Notes under the pieces: model-generated
Told to the model about the DNA's origin: nothing
The model's database searches: none
The model's input: only the letters and a program-made list of their open reading frames with translations
Part shown: in pieces, positions 30,730 to 39,955 of the stretch
Layout: each line of letters opens with the position of its first letter
How positions within the stretch are numbered: position 1 is the first letter of the stretch
Position numbers and translations under genes: made by a program
NCBI RefSeq assembly: GCF_049860805.1
Contig: NZ_CP187555.1
Location: 2,170,001-2,234,000 of the forward strand
DNA: 64,000 bases
Source of the DNA: Parabacteroides sp900760525
GTDB lineage: Bacteria > Bacteroidota > Bacteroidia > Bacteroidales > Tannerellaceae
Direction of reading: 5' to 3'

Positions 30730-31158
30730 GTTACTTTTGGCTTGATCCAAAAGTAACCAAAAAATCAAGGCTTAACCGTCCGGTCTACTCCGGGCAAAGG
30801 TTCCGCTGTCGCCTGCGAAACTCGCTTCGCTCAAACAGCGCAGGCTCCGGACGCTCCACCTTTACCCTCCGCTTGACGACCGTCCGCTTAGGCCTTTTTT
30901 AGAAAGCTGTGCTTTCTCTTGGGATTGCCGATACCGACACCTATATAAGAGACGGTATCGGCAATCCCCAAAGAGCCGCCAGGCTCTACTTCCGGCCTAA
31001 GCTGTTGAGCGTTAAGCGCAGAGACCGCAGTGAGCGTCCGGAGCGTCTGCTGTTTGAGCGAAGCGAGTTTCAGACGCGACAGCGAACGAAGGGAACGAAG
31101 TAGCGAAGCAGGTTCGGCCTTGATCTTTTGGTTACTTTTGGATCAAGCCAAAAGTAAC
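30730..31158. repeat. 429-bp inverted-repeat element
   Basis: The outer 29 bp (30730-30758 and 31130-31158) are perfect inverted copies. Each is itself a palindrome built on GTTACTTTTGG...CCAAAAGTAAC. Inner arms pair over long stretches (gaaactcgcttcgctcaaac with its complement near 31060, gctccggacgctc near 30850 and 31035). A small hairpin (GGGATTGCCGATACCG / CGGTATCGGCAATCCC) sits in the middle. It separates two convergent genes and holds no credible frame. It may be a MITE or a large bidirectional terminator. Confidence 0.75.
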
Positions 31159-31182
31159 AGACCATTCACCTGCAGAATTAAT

Positions 31183-31728
31183 CTAATACCGATTATAACT
31201 AACCACCTCTTTCGGATCTTTGCGCTTCTTGGGCCGGTCCGGTTGGGTGGAATAGCCGATGACGATGTCCAGCAAGACACGTTTGCCGGAGGGGATATCC
31301 AGGAGTTTGCGCACTTTCGTTTCGTCGAACCAGCCGACGATGCAACTTCCCAGCCCTTCGTCTTCGGCGGCCAACACCAGATGGGCGGCCGTTATGCCGA
31401 TATCCAAATGGGAAAAATTCTTATCCTTGATCCACGAACCGATGCCGGCCGTCAAGTTCGGCTTCTCCTCCACCACCAGGATATGCACGGGAGCCTGCTT
31501 GGTGAAATGGTTCATCCCGAGGACGCGGTTAGAGGTTGCATCCGCCACCCGATTCTTCAACTCCGGATCGTCCACCACGATAAAATGCCAGGGTTGCGAA
31601 TTGCAGGCCGACGGCGCGATACACGCCGCCGCCAGGATGCGCTCTATTTTCTCCTTTTCTACCGGACGCTGCGAGTCAAAAGCCCGGTCACTCTGCCGCT
31701 GGCTTGCTAAAGAAAGGAAATCTTTCAT
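31183..31728 (-). CDS. Nitroreductase-family flavoprotein
   Basis: A 181-residue FMN protein. 'LASQRQSDRAFDSQRPVEKEKI' is the N-terminal FMN phosphate region, 'CIAPSACNSQPWHFIVV' the central signature, and 'AEDEGLGSCIVGWFDE' and 'VLLDIVIGYS' the later motifs. These enzymes reduce nitro compounds, quinones or enones with NAD(P)H. The substrate is not predictable. The length suits the small BluB/NfnB-like subgroup. Its start overlaps the ribE stop by 4 bp, so it is probably co-transcribed with the flavin biosynthesis gene that supplies its cofactor. Confidence 0.87.
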   Translation of the reverse strand: MKDFLSLASQRQSDRAFDSQRPVEKEKIERILAAACIAPSACNSQPWHFIVVDDPELKNRVADATSNRVLGMNHFTKQAPVHILVVEEKPNLTAGIGSWIKDKNFSHLDIGITAAHLVLAAEDEGLGSCIVGWFDETKVRKLLDIPSGKRVLLDIVIGYSTQPDRPKKRKDPKEVVSYNRY

Positions 31729-32327
31729 TTGAATTGCATCATTTTGCTGATGTACTTTCCTACGATGTCGAACTCGAGATTGACAACCGTGCCTTTTTCG
31801 ATCTGGCAGAAGTTGGTATTGTCGTGCGTATAGGGAATGATAGCGACCTGGAAACTGTTCTGCTTCGAATTGCAGACAGTCAGGCTCACGCCGTTGACAC
31901 AGACGGAACCTTTCTCGACCGTTATATATCCCTGCCCGGCCATCTCCTTGTCGAACGGATATTCAAAGGTATAATACCAGCTACCGTTGGCGTCTTCCAC
32001 ACTTGTACAAACGGCGGTCTGGTCGACATGTCCCTGCACGATATGCCCGTCTAAGCGTCCGTTCATCATCATGCTGCGTTCCAGATTCACGAGCGAGCCC
32101 GGTTTCAGAAGTCCCAGGTTGGAACGTTCCAGGGTTTCGCGCATAGCCGTTGTAGTGAATGTATCTCCATCTTTACGGACCACGGTCAGGCAAACGCCAT
32201 TGTGGGCCACACTCTGGTCTATTTTCAATTCATCGACAAAAGAACATTTCATCGTGATATGAATATTGTCCTTATCATGCTCGATCGCCACGACCTGAGC
32301 TGTTTCTTCTACAATTCCTGAAAACAT
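31725..32327 (-). CDS. ribE: Riboflavin synthase alpha subunit
   Basis: A 200-residue protein made of two homologous lumazine-binding barrels. It begins MFSGIVEETAQV, the diagnostic start of riboflavin synthase. 'VAHNGVCLTV' (repeat 1) and 'VCVNGVSLTV' (repeat 2) mark the equivalent sites. The enzyme dismutates two 6,7-dimethyl-8-ribityllumazine molecules to riboflavin, working as a trimer. It is the first gene of a two-gene unit with the nitroreductase and has a good promoter 31 bp upstream. Confidence 0.94.
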   Translation of the reverse strand: MFSGIVEETAQVVAIEHDKDNIHITMKCSFVDELKIDQSVAHNGVCLTVVRKDGDTFTTTAMRETLERSNLGLLKPGSLVNLERSMMMNGRLDGHIVQGHVDQTAVCTSVEDANGSWYYTFEYPFDKEMAGQGYITVEKGSVCVNGVSLTVCNSKQNSFQVAIIPYTHDNTNFCQIEKGTVVNLEFDIVGKYISKMMQFK

Positions 32328-32357
32328 AAGATTGTTGTTTTAATGATTATCGAAGTC

Positions 32358-32365
32358 CAAAGATA
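32358..32365 (-). promoter_or_regulatory. ribE promoter -7 box
   Basis: The minus strand reads TATCTTTG 30 bases before the ribE ATG. No FMN riboswitch fits in the remaining short leader. Confidence 0.65.
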
Positions 32366-32376
32366 CGGAAAATAAC

Positions 32377-32384
32377 TATATTTG
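32377..32384 (+). promoter_or_regulatory. TM2 gene promoter -7 box
   Basis: TATATTTG, 32 bases before the ATG at 32416. It is divergent from the ribE promoter, with 11 bp between the two octamers, so polymerase binding at the two could exclude each other. Confidence 0.55.
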
Positions 32385-32415
32385 CCACTGTTTATAAAAC
32401 TACTATTATAACTAT

Positions 32416-32763
32416 ATGGAAGCAGACAAAGTCGATAAATTCCTTCTTGCCCATGAAAGTAAATTTCCCGAATATGAAATACCTATTCATCGGTTGCTCG
32501 ACCTTCCTCCTGAAAAAGAGGAGGTTTTAACAAAGACCCGTTTTAAAAGACCGGGCGACATGTTGCTCGTCTCTATTTTCTTTGGATATTTTGGGATGGA
32601 CCGTTTCATGATCGGCAACTGGGGCCTTGGTATCTGCAAGCTGCTTACAGCCGGAGGTTTTGGACTTTGGTACATCATCGACTGGTTTCTGATCACGGGG
32701 GTAACGAAAAGGAAAAACATGAAAAGGCTGGAAGAGATTGTGAAGAAGGATAATATCTCCTGA
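32416..32763 (+). CDS. TM2-domain membrane protein
   Basis: A 115-residue protein. A soluble N-terminal ~45 residues is followed by a TM2 domain (about 47-100): 'MLLVSIFFGYFGMDRFMIGNWGLGICKLLTAGGFGLWYIIDWFLI' in spaced pieces, two hydrophobic helices joined by a short turn with the conserved Gly-x-x-x-x-Asp-Arg-Phe. TM2 proteins are widespread and their function in bacteria is unknown. It stands alone, divergent from ribE. Confidence 0.85.
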   Translation: MEADKVDKFLLAHESKFPEYEIPIHRLLDLPPEKEEVLTKTRFKRPGDMLLVSIFFGYFGMDRFMIGNWGLGICKLLTAGGFGLWYIIDWFLITGVTKRKNMKRLEEIVKKDNIS

Positions 32764-32995
32764 AATAGAGGCAAAGTCCCGCGCCCTGCCCCTATCCCTG
32801 CTTCCTGAGCAATCACGACAACGTTTCGTTTTCCTCTGCCAGCAGTTTGTCGAGGTGTTTGCTGCTCCTATAATATTATAAATGCCCGCAAAAAGAAAGT
32901 ACATCAGAACAGATGGGGAAACAAGCTAAAAACATTCCCTTTATTAAAGGAAAACCTCACAGAGATTCATCCGAAACACCGCATCCCTTAATCGA

Positions 32996-33083
32996 CTCAC
33001 AAGCGTGATTCGTACGGCTCACGAGTGTGGTTCGTACGGCTCACAAATGTGATTCATACGACTCACAGCTGTGAGCCGATCAG
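32996..33083. repeat. 22-bp tandem array
   Basis: CTCAC begins units at 32996, 33018, 33040 and 33062, an exact 22-bp period. Units read CTCACaagcgtGaTTCGTACGg with a few changes; the last is partial and palindromic (CTCACAGCTGTGAG). The array lies in the 920-bp gap between the convergent TM2 and M13 genes. The remainder of that gap (33084-33682) is AT-rich with no convincing frame. Confidence 0.75.
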
Positions 33084-33682
33084 TTCATGCTATATAAGGA
33101 ACTAATTCTTACCGGATTCGGAGATATCGGATGCCATTAGTACCGTGTTTTTACCTATCCTTCACAGGGTTCACAACAAACCACAGATTATCTATTATTT
33201 ATACAGATGTGAACCCCGTGTTTATATTCGGACAAACTGTTATGAGGGACTTGGAAGGCTCGAATTGTTCTTGCACAGAACTGATAGCACTCGAAAGTCT
33301 ATTCCGTTTTTGCCGTTTTTTTATTTTAGATTTTCATCAGTTTGACTTAACCGATTGAAGAATAAACTTTTAGCAGAGTTATTGAAATTCAGAGGTAACG
33401 AGTTAGTAACCGTGCTATTTTCAGCGTTTTGCGGTGCTATACTTGTCAAATAACTCGGGGATAAAGATAGGTTATTTCTTCAGAACTCCAAGCATATATT
33501 TTTCCTTTTTTATCTGATAAACACCTCCCTTATGGAAAGAATGAATTAGGCGACACTTTTTGGAGATTTACTCTTTTCGGTACGAAAAGGAAGAAATCTT
33601 CAAAAACCCGTAGGGCTTGGTGTTTCCGTTTCATTCTTGGAATATATCTTTGTGTCCGGATAAAGAAAGATTAGTTATATTT

Positions 33683-35719
33683 TTACCAAATATCGACCCG
33701 TTTTTCAGGCTTGATATACATAGAATCTTCTGAAGAAATATGAAAGGCTTCATACCATGCGCTAATATGAGGCAAGGCTCCATTGACACGCCATTTATTT
33801 ATAGTATGAACATCGTTGAGCACCAAATATCGGAGGTATTCTTCGCGGACATTGGTTGCCCACAAATGAGCATTGGATAAGAAGAAACGCTGTTCAGGTG
33901 TGAAGCCTTCTTTATCTGCCAACGGTTTATCTTTCAGAACATTTTTAAATGCTTGAAACGAAATCCTCAGCCCACCGTGATCGGCTATATTTTCTCCCAG
34001 AGTTAATTCTCCATTGATATAAATACCCGGCAATACTTCAATCCGGTTGAAATAATCTACCAGAATCCGGACACGTTTATTAAACTCTTCAGCATCTTTT
34101 TCGTTCCACCAATCAGTCATATTCCCATCTTTATCAAAATGCCTACCCTGATCGTCGAATCCGTGAGTCATTTCATGTCCGATAACCATCCCTATCGCGC
34201 CATAATTATAGGCATCGTCGGCATCCATATCGAAGAATGGAGGTTGTAAAATAGCCGCAGGGAAACAGATGGAATTGTACTGTGGACTATAACCGGCATT
34301 AACCGTTTGAGGATTATAGCTCCATTCTGCCTTATCGACTGGTTTGCCAACCTGTTTCAAGTCTTCGTCAAATTCCCATGCTTTTATACGGCAAACATTG
34401 GCCCAATAAGAATCATTATTAATCTGGACTGATGAATAATCTTTCCACTTGTCTGGATAACCTATCTTGATACTGAAAGCATTCAGTTTTTCAATCGCTT
34501 TTGTTTTTGTGCTGCCACTCATCCAATTCTGTGCCTGTATACGATCTGCTAGTACATCTTGCAGATTCTCAACCATTTCGAGCACACGTTGCTTTGATTC
34601 AGGCGAGAAATATTCCCTCACATACAGTTGCCCGATCGGTTCTCCCAACAAATCTTCCATATTTCCGATAGTACGTTTCCAACGTGGCGAAAGTTCTTCT
34701 ATTCCGAGTAATAATTTACCGAAGAAATTAAAATTCACCGACAAAAAGTCATCACTCAAGTAACTCGAAGCTGTTTTAAGCAAAGCATATTGCAGATAGG
34801 CAACATGTTTGGAAACAGAAATATTATTCAGTATGGCTGCCACATTCTTCATGGGTTCAATCTGTCGTAAATCAACGTATTGAAGATCCGTCAATCCCAA
34901 TTTATTGAAAAATAAATCCCAATTGAAATCCGGCACAGTCGATTTTAATTCTTCGACCGACATTTTATGGTAGTTGGCCTGAAGGTCACGCGCTTCCACA
35001 TTGCTAAGCGAAGCCTGCGCAATATTCATTTCAATATCTATGACATCTTCCATTTTCCGGGTCGCTTCTTGCTCTGAAAGTCCCGTCAACTTAAACAGAT
35101 TCACAATGTATTTTTTATATTCTTCACGAATATAGGCCAGTTCCGGAGCTTCTACCAGATAATACTCTTTTTGCCCTAATCCCAAACCACCTTGGTTGAT
35201 AGCGAATAATTGCATATTGCTATTTGCCATATCGGGCAAAGAACTATAAACGAAATAAGGAGATGCTTCCACTTTGCCTAATTCAATAATCATCGGAATA
35301 ATTTCTTCTTTCCGCGTGATGGTTTCGATTTGGGCGAATAATGGTTTTATTGGTTCATACCCTTCCTTATTAAGCTTTACACTGTCCATCGCTAAATTAT
35401 ACAGATCGGCAATCTTTTGCTCGATGCTCCCCTGCCGATGCTCTCCGGCTGCGAGAGTTGTTATGATTCGTTTGAGACGATCATTCACAGAATCCTGTAC
35501 TATGGCAAATGCATCTCTGTCGGTATCAGTATCTTTGAGAGGATTATTTATCATCCATCCTCCGCTGGCATATTGATAAAAATCATGCCCCGGATGGACG
35601 ATAGTATCCAAATCCGCTAAATTAATGCCCGATGTTTGCTGTTTCGGTTGATTACAACCTGTCAGAATGGCTAAAAGTATACCAATAACGGTAAGTCTAT
35701 TCCAATAATTTCGTATCAT
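33683..35719 (-). CDS. M13-family (neprilysin/PepO-like) zinc endopeptidase lipoprotein
   Basis: A 678-residue exported lipoprotein. Signal 'LLAILTGC' with lipobox Cys at about residue 22. Residues ~35-420 form the M13 N-terminal domain ('VHPGHDFYQYASGGWM'). The catalytic domain (about 475-675) has the zinc motif 'GHEMTHGFDDQGRHFD' and the second motif 'ENIADHGG', which gives the third ligand, and 'CFPAAILQPPFFD', the usual substrate-strand region. Length is normal for PepO. It should degrade peptides at the cell surface. It has its own promoter. Confidence 0.93.
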   Translation of the reverse strand: MIRNYWNRLTVIGILLAILTGCNQPKQQTSGINLADLDTIVHPGHDFYQYASGGWMINNPLKDTDTDRDAFAIVQDSVNDRLKRIITTLAAGEHRQGSIEQKIADLYNLAMDSVKLNKEGYEPIKPLFAQIETITRKEEIIPMIIELGKVEASPYFVYSSLPDMANSNMQLFAINQGGLGLGQKEYYLVEAPELAYIREEYKKYIVNLFKLTGLSEQEATRKMEDVIDIEMNIAQASLSNVEARDLQANYHKMSVEELKSTVPDFNWDLFFNKLGLTDLQYVDLRQIEPMKNVAAILNNISVSKHVAYLQYALLKTASSYLSDDFLSVNFNFFGKLLLGIEELSPRWKRTIGNMEDLLGEPIGQLYVREYFSPESKQRVLEMVENLQDVLADRIQAQNWMSGSTKTKAIEKLNAFSIKIGYPDKWKDYSSVQINNDSYWANVCRIKAWEFDEDLKQVGKPVDKAEWSYNPQTVNAGYSPQYNSICFPAAILQPPFFDMDADDAYNYGAIGMVIGHEMTHGFDDQGRHFDKDGNMTDWWNEKDAEEFNKRVRILVDYFNRIEVLPGIYINGELTLGENIADHGGLRISFQAFKNVLKDKPLADKEGFTPEQRFFLSNAHLWATNVREEYLRYLVLNDVHTINKWRVNGALPHISAWYEAFHISSEDSMYIKPEKRVDIW

Positions 35720-35762
35720 ATTTATTATTTAATATACATAAATCCTATTCGGTATTTCGCCG

Positions 35763-35770
35763 CAAAGATA
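35763..35770 (-). promoter_or_regulatory. M13 peptidase promoter -7 box
   Basis: The minus strand reads TATCTTTG 44 bases before the ATG. The 300 bp from here to the mobilisation gene stop at 36068 shows nothing I can identify. Confidence 0.6.
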
Positions 35771-36067
35771 TTACTTTTCAGCGAAATAGGAAAACAATCG
35801 GCAATAACCAAACTATTGTTTTAAGATCTATCATTCTATCGTTTTTCGTTTTCTATTTTTTTTCGTGTTAAGTTTTGTACGTCATAGCTGACAACTAGCT
35901 CATAAATATACGCATATCTCTCACTGAGCCTCCACGACATCAGGCGGTTATTTTTCGTGTAAAGTATTCGGCATATCCCCAAAGAATATTCTATTTGACT
36001 TAATGGGTTGTTGCCATTTGCAAATTTAGAAATATCTGGGATTCAGTCCAAATTACCTCTTAATACC

Positions 36068-37312
36068 TTATATTCCTCTCCCTTTCTTTTGCTCGGGTTG
36101 AATGGGCTTAATACGCAGTTTTATGGCTTGTTTCAGTTCCTGATACTTCTGTTTGAACCAATCGATGATATTTTGTCCGTTGATTGATAGTTTGAGTTTG
36201 TCGGAGTCCTTGCTCTCCTTAAATAGCTGCAATTTGGCGTCCTGCACACTGAAATCCTGATTGTATTCGGAGGAATGGAGTTTACCCGTAATCGGTACTA
36301 TTTCTCCATTGAATAACTTCTTAATGGCTTCCACCGTCAATCCGATACTCTTACACAATTGTACTGTCCGCAAGTGTTCGCTTAGCTTGGGGAATACGCC
36401 GAAAAACAAATCCATATCTTCCTGCGCCTTGTACGGCTCATAATCCTTTTTGAGTTGTTCCAACCGGGATTCGGTTTCGGATATTTCATTTTCTTTCTGC
36501 TTGTTGTACTTGTGCATATTGAGAAACTTTTCCCTCGCTTCGTCCTTACGATCGTATAAGTCCCTAATTTTCTTGTTTATTTCGGCTTTCTCTTCCTGCA
36601 AAACCTCTACGTATTCCTGCAATTCATCCTTTTGGACGAACAGATCACGGTAATACTCCTGATTGGTGGTGTGTTTTGCCTCCGAGCCATCAATGCCCCG
36701 TTGTAAGCCGTATTTTGCCATTGCTTCGGCGTAGGTGTCCTGAAATAATTTGAGGTTTTTCCTTGTCATCACATCATCGGCACATAAACGGACGGCATTC
36801 GGATTTTTCTTCTGGTACTTTTTCTTGTCGGGGGCATCCTGTTCCGGCTTTTCCTCCCTCTTTTTGGTTTCTTTAGTTTTTCTTCTTTCACCGATAACAA
36901 TTGGGACAACCGTAGCATGAATATGGGGCGTTTTCTCATCCATGTGCAGGACTGCCGACACGACATTATCCGCGCCGTAGGTTTTGCGAAGCCATGTGAG
37001 ATTGTCCTCGCGCCACTCACCAAGTTTTCCGGCAGCCTCTATACGCTGCATATCCTCCGGTGTACCGGATAGCATAATCCGCAAAGCACGGACTTGGTTC
37101 GTACCGATTTTGCGGTTTATCCCCGCATTATCAATGCGGTGTTGGATAGCCTTTGTCCGGTTATCAACTCCTTCTGGGAACTCGATTAACTTCCGGTTCA
37201 TGTGGGTGCGTTCCTTGTCGGCGTTCGCCGGGTCAATGGTTCGCTCGATGTGGGCGGTCATTCCGGCATCGTTGCCGGATGCCTTATCTATATGTAATAC
37301 GACAAATCCCAT
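36068..37312 (-). CDS. MobV-family relaxase (mobilisation protein)
   Basis: A 414-residue plasmid-type relaxase. The N-terminal ~200 residues form the Mob_Pre domain: 'HIERT' and 'NRKL' near the start, and the metal-binding 'HMDEKTPHIHATVVPI' (about residues 123-138), which supplies the His triad. A long coiled coil follows (about 225-290), then a C-terminal region with 'KLKLSINGQNIIDWFKQKYQ'. MobV proteins nick the transfer origin and lead the strand into a helper's conjugation apparatus. This type is common on Bacteroides mobilisable elements. The gene appears intact. The oriT-like hairpin lies just upstream. Confidence 0.9.
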   Translation of the reverse strand: MGFVVLHIDKASGNDAGMTAHIERTIDPANADKERTHMNRKLIEFPEGVDNRTKAIQHRIDNAGINRKIGTNQVRALRIMLSGTPEDMQRIEAAGKLGEWREDNLTWLRKTYGADNVVSAVLHMDEKTPHIHATVVPIVIGERRKTKETKKREEKPEQDAPDKKKYQKKNPNAVRLCADDVMTRKNLKLFQDTYAEAMAKYGLQRGIDGSEAKHTTNQEYYRDLFVQKDELQEYVEVLQEEKAEINKKIRDLYDRKDEAREKFLNMHKYNKQKENEISETESRLEQLKKDYEPYKAQEDMDLFFGVFPKLSEHLRTVQLCKSIGLTVEAIKKLFNGEIVPITGKLHSSEYNQDFSVQDAKLQLFKESKDSDKLKLSINGQNIIDWFKQKYQELKQAIKLRIKPIQPEQKKGRGI

Positions 37313-37459
37313 AACTTAATCTAATTTGGAATGAATACTATCCCCCAATAGGCGTACATTGATAACGGAAAATTATTCTTGTTTTCCGCTTGTAAATCCG
37401 CTTTAACGGCAGCAGTCATGCAAGACCGCCGGGGTGTCCAGAGGGGTTTATCCCTTTGG

Positions 37460-37520
37460 CTTATTGGGGCATTTTTAGCAGTAGTGAAACGGATGCGTTA
37501 AGAAAATGCCCTAATAAGCT
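37460..37520. other. oriT-like inverted repeat upstream of the relaxase gene
   Basis: GCTTATTGGGGCATTTT (37460-37476) and AAAATGCCCTAATAAGC (37504-37520) pair over 17 bp with one G-T. It lies 150 bp before the relaxase start, where MobV elements have their transfer origin. The surrounding ~330 bp has no gene. The nick site itself is not identified. Confidence 0.5.
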
Positions 37521-37643
37521 ACGGCTTTTCTTTAAAAGCCCTTGGGAACGAGCGCGGTTAAACTCTAATAGCGATTGTCTTTAACAGCATCACTCACTTC
37601 AGTCGGTATAGTGAGTGATGTATAGCTGTTTGACGGTATGCGC

Positions 37644-38240
37644 TTAGATAGCCTTGCAGATATTCTTCTCCATATCTTCTAATTTATGCGAGAGGGATTC
37701 CATATCCCGGCTTATCTTCTGACTGGAATACTCAAAATCGTTGATAAAGGTCAGGTTCAGTTCTTTGAGTGGTATATCCTCCCGGCTATAGGCGTGAGGC
37801 AGGAACTCCCGGATATGCTTACAGACGGTGCGGTATCGGCTGAACGTACCCTGCGCACGGCTGTAACCTACTTTCTTTTCGAACTCAGCGTTGTGCTGTT
37901 CAAACAGTTTTAAGAGCGTTTCCTGCTTTACCCCGATACCGAGATAGGCGTTTTTCAGTTTGGTAGCGGTAACGTAGCCGTCTATTTGCATCAATTCCTG
38001 ATAACGGCGGTTCACATCTACGCGGATTCTATCGACTGCAACGTTGATTTTCTGTGCTTCTGCGCTCTTTCCCGAGGCACGGTTGTTCTTCACGTCCCAC
38101 AGGCGAAGCGGGATATCCATTTTACAGCTGAACTGTTTAACTTCGCCGTCCACTGTGATACGGCACATCAAAGGCAGATTACCGTTCGGTTTCTCGCTGC
38201 CTTTCTTTACATAAAATAAGACCTTGAATGTTGACCTCAT
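37644..38240 (-). pseudogene. Tyrosine integrase, N-terminal part only
   Basis: A 198-residue frame. Residues 1-168 match the arm-binding and core-binding domains of Bacteroides phage-like integrases ('STFKVLFYVKKGSEKPNG', 'SYSREDIPLKELNLTFINDFE'-type motif). After 'FINDFEY' it runs into about 28 unrelated residues ('SSQKISRDMESLSHKLEDMEK...') and stops. The catalytic domain with Arg-His-Arg-Tyr is missing. I infer a deletion that fused the integrase front half to other sequence, possibly the tail of another mobilisation gene. It cannot recombine DNA alone, so the element is stranded. Confidence 0.75.
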
Positions 38241-38294
38241 TGTATATTAATTAATCGTTTTACATTTGCATAAAATTGCAACATCAGAGTGTGG

Positions 38295-38450
38295 AATAAG
38301 GCCGAGTTCTCATTAGTCCTAAAGACCGCGAGTTATGTTCTGTCCCCACACTTTTACATCAGAAACCGGATAGTTCAATGGGCTTTTGACCCCGCATTCG
38401 CAATGATGGCTCACGATGTACAGATGTTGTCGTTCAATAAATCATTAAGA
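38295..38450 (+). ncRNA. Candidate IS110 bridge RNA region
   Basis: IS110-group elements are known to express a structured bridge RNA from the left end, which pairs with target and donor DNA. Here the left end has a GTGTGG...CCACAC stem (38290-38351) enclosing a large internal region, as expected for a binding loop, followed by further possible stems before the transposase ATG at 38453. The assignment rests on position and one stem only. Confidence 0.4.
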
Positions 38451-38452
38451 CT

Positions 38453-39372
38453 ATGACCTACGTTGGAATTGATGTAAGACAAAAGCCTTCAAGAACACCA
38501 CTAAGGGAGTTCACGAGTTCATTCAAACCTTATCCGCGGATGAGCATCATTGTGTGCTGGAAGCAACCGGCAACTACAGTTCCCTGCTCGTCTATCTCCT
38601 TTCGCAAGCAGGAATTACCGTCAGTCTGGAGAATCCGCTCAAGATAAAGAACTTCGCACGTGTAATGCTTTCTGTCACCAAGACAGATGAAACAGATGCA
38701 CGCTTGATAGCCTTGTATGGAGAGAAGATGCAGCCTGCCCCTTACAAACTTCGTAGCGATGCCATTCTCACCTTGAAGCAGAAACGGACAGTCATACGCC
38801 AGCTCAAGAAACAGCTCATAGCCACACGGAACTTGAAAGGTTCTATGGAAGCACTTACTTTCTTTGACCCCAAATGCAAGAAAACCATCGAAAAGACAAT
38901 CGCTTTCCTTGAAAAGCAGATCAAGAACCTCGAGGAAGAACTGGCAGTTCTGGCACAAAGTGAGTACAAGAAGCAGATGGACTTGCTCACCTCCATCAAA
39001 GGGATAGGTGTCACGCTCGCGGCAGCCTTGATAATGGCCACGGGAGGATTTACCTACTTTGATAATGCCAAGCAACTCACCCGATATTTGGGGCTGTCGC
39101 CTACTTACCAACAATCCGGTACATCAGTCAATGTCAAAGGTCACATCAACCGTAACGGTGATTCATCCTTGCGGGGCTTGCTTTATATAGCTGCCATGGC
39201 ATCTCTACGATGTAACACCGAATGCAAGGAATGTTTCGACCGATTACGGTCTAACGGCAAGCCTGGCAAAGTAGCGGTCATTGCGGTCGCCAACAAACTC
39301 GTAAGGCAGGCTTTTGCAGTGGTCACTCAGGAAAAGACGTATGTCGATGGGTTCAAGTCGGCAAAGCCATAA
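38453..39372 (+). pseudogene. IS110-family transposase with internal deletion
   Basis: The start MTYVGIDV (38453) carries the first catalytic Asp, but after 'GATGTAAG' the sequence jumps to 'ACAAAAGCCTTCAAGAACACC', which in another frame reads TKAFKNTTKGVHEFIQTL and runs on into the main frame (VLEATGNYSSLLVYLLSQAG ... to 39372). So a stretch of codons after the first motif is missing and the frame is shifted. The rest is a normal DEDD RuvC-like part and C-terminal Tnp20 domain ('SIKGIGVTLAAALI', 'RYLGLSPTYQQSGTS'). The frame opening at 38554 lacks the first Asp, so the transposase should be dead. Confidence 0.8.
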
Positions 39373-39714
39373 TAGCTCCTGCGGAGGGAACGCCATGCGG
39401 CAAGGGGCTGCGCAGTCAGCCCCGACGAGCCTACATGAGTGGGATAATTGCATGCTTATGCTAATTATCGTTAACTGGATTCTGTTTTCGTATTATAGTT
39501 CATAACTCAATGTTTTTAATGTTACAAAATTAGTTATCATTGAGTTACCCGATACTATGTAAAACTACGCAATACACTGAATAAGAACCGAATATAAGCA
39601 AACTTACATTCCTTATCCGGTAACGGGATAGTAACTGAACTTTTGCGTTGTCTCGCAGAAGTTGGAATTTTAACCCCTTGCAATACAAAGCAAAACAGAG
39701 CGTAATGAACGCTC

Positions 39715-39775
39715 TGTCAGCTAATTCGCTACACTCTGCCTAAATCTGCTTTTTAGTTAGAAGTTTATTTTAGAT
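39715..39775. repeat. Imperfect direct repeat A flanking the GntR-Ogt genes
   Basis: AAACAGAGCGTAATGAACGC ... TTTATTTTAG near 39694-39774 matches, with about a quarter of positions changed, AAACAAAGCGTAACGAACGC ... TTTATTTTAG at 41459-41540. Each holds a hairpin (here ACAGAGCGT / ACGCTCTGT). The rest of the 39373-39955 gap has no gene that I can see. Confidence 0.5.
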
Positions 39776-39955
39776 TTTAGCGAATTATTTTAGAAATAGA
39801 AGTAACGATTTGGCAGCCGTGCGAATTTCAGGATTTTGCGATATAAAACATCAATCTCTCAAAATATTATCACCGAATATTTTGTCTGTCTTATAAAAAT
39901 ATATACTTTCGCGAATCATCTGATGATATGATGAATAAAAGCAGAAACAAATAGT

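Larger units (their letters stand above)
38280..39500 (+). mobile_element. IS110-family insertion sequence (ends approximate)
   Basis: The element holds a disrupted DEDD transposase and a ~200-bp left non-coding end. IS110 elements lack terminal inverted repeats, so ends cannot be fixed by eye. The left limit is set just beyond the integrase start and the right limit about 130 bp after the transposase stop. It lies directly upstream of the truncated integrase. Confidence 0.6.

Noticed and set aside
31030..31710. 226-residue plus-strand frame
   Set aside because: It begins within the inverted-repeat element and runs antisense to the nitroreductase gene.
32996..33083. Possible CRISPR array
   Set aside because: Units follow each other without unique spacers, the period is only 22 bp, and there are no cas genes in the window.
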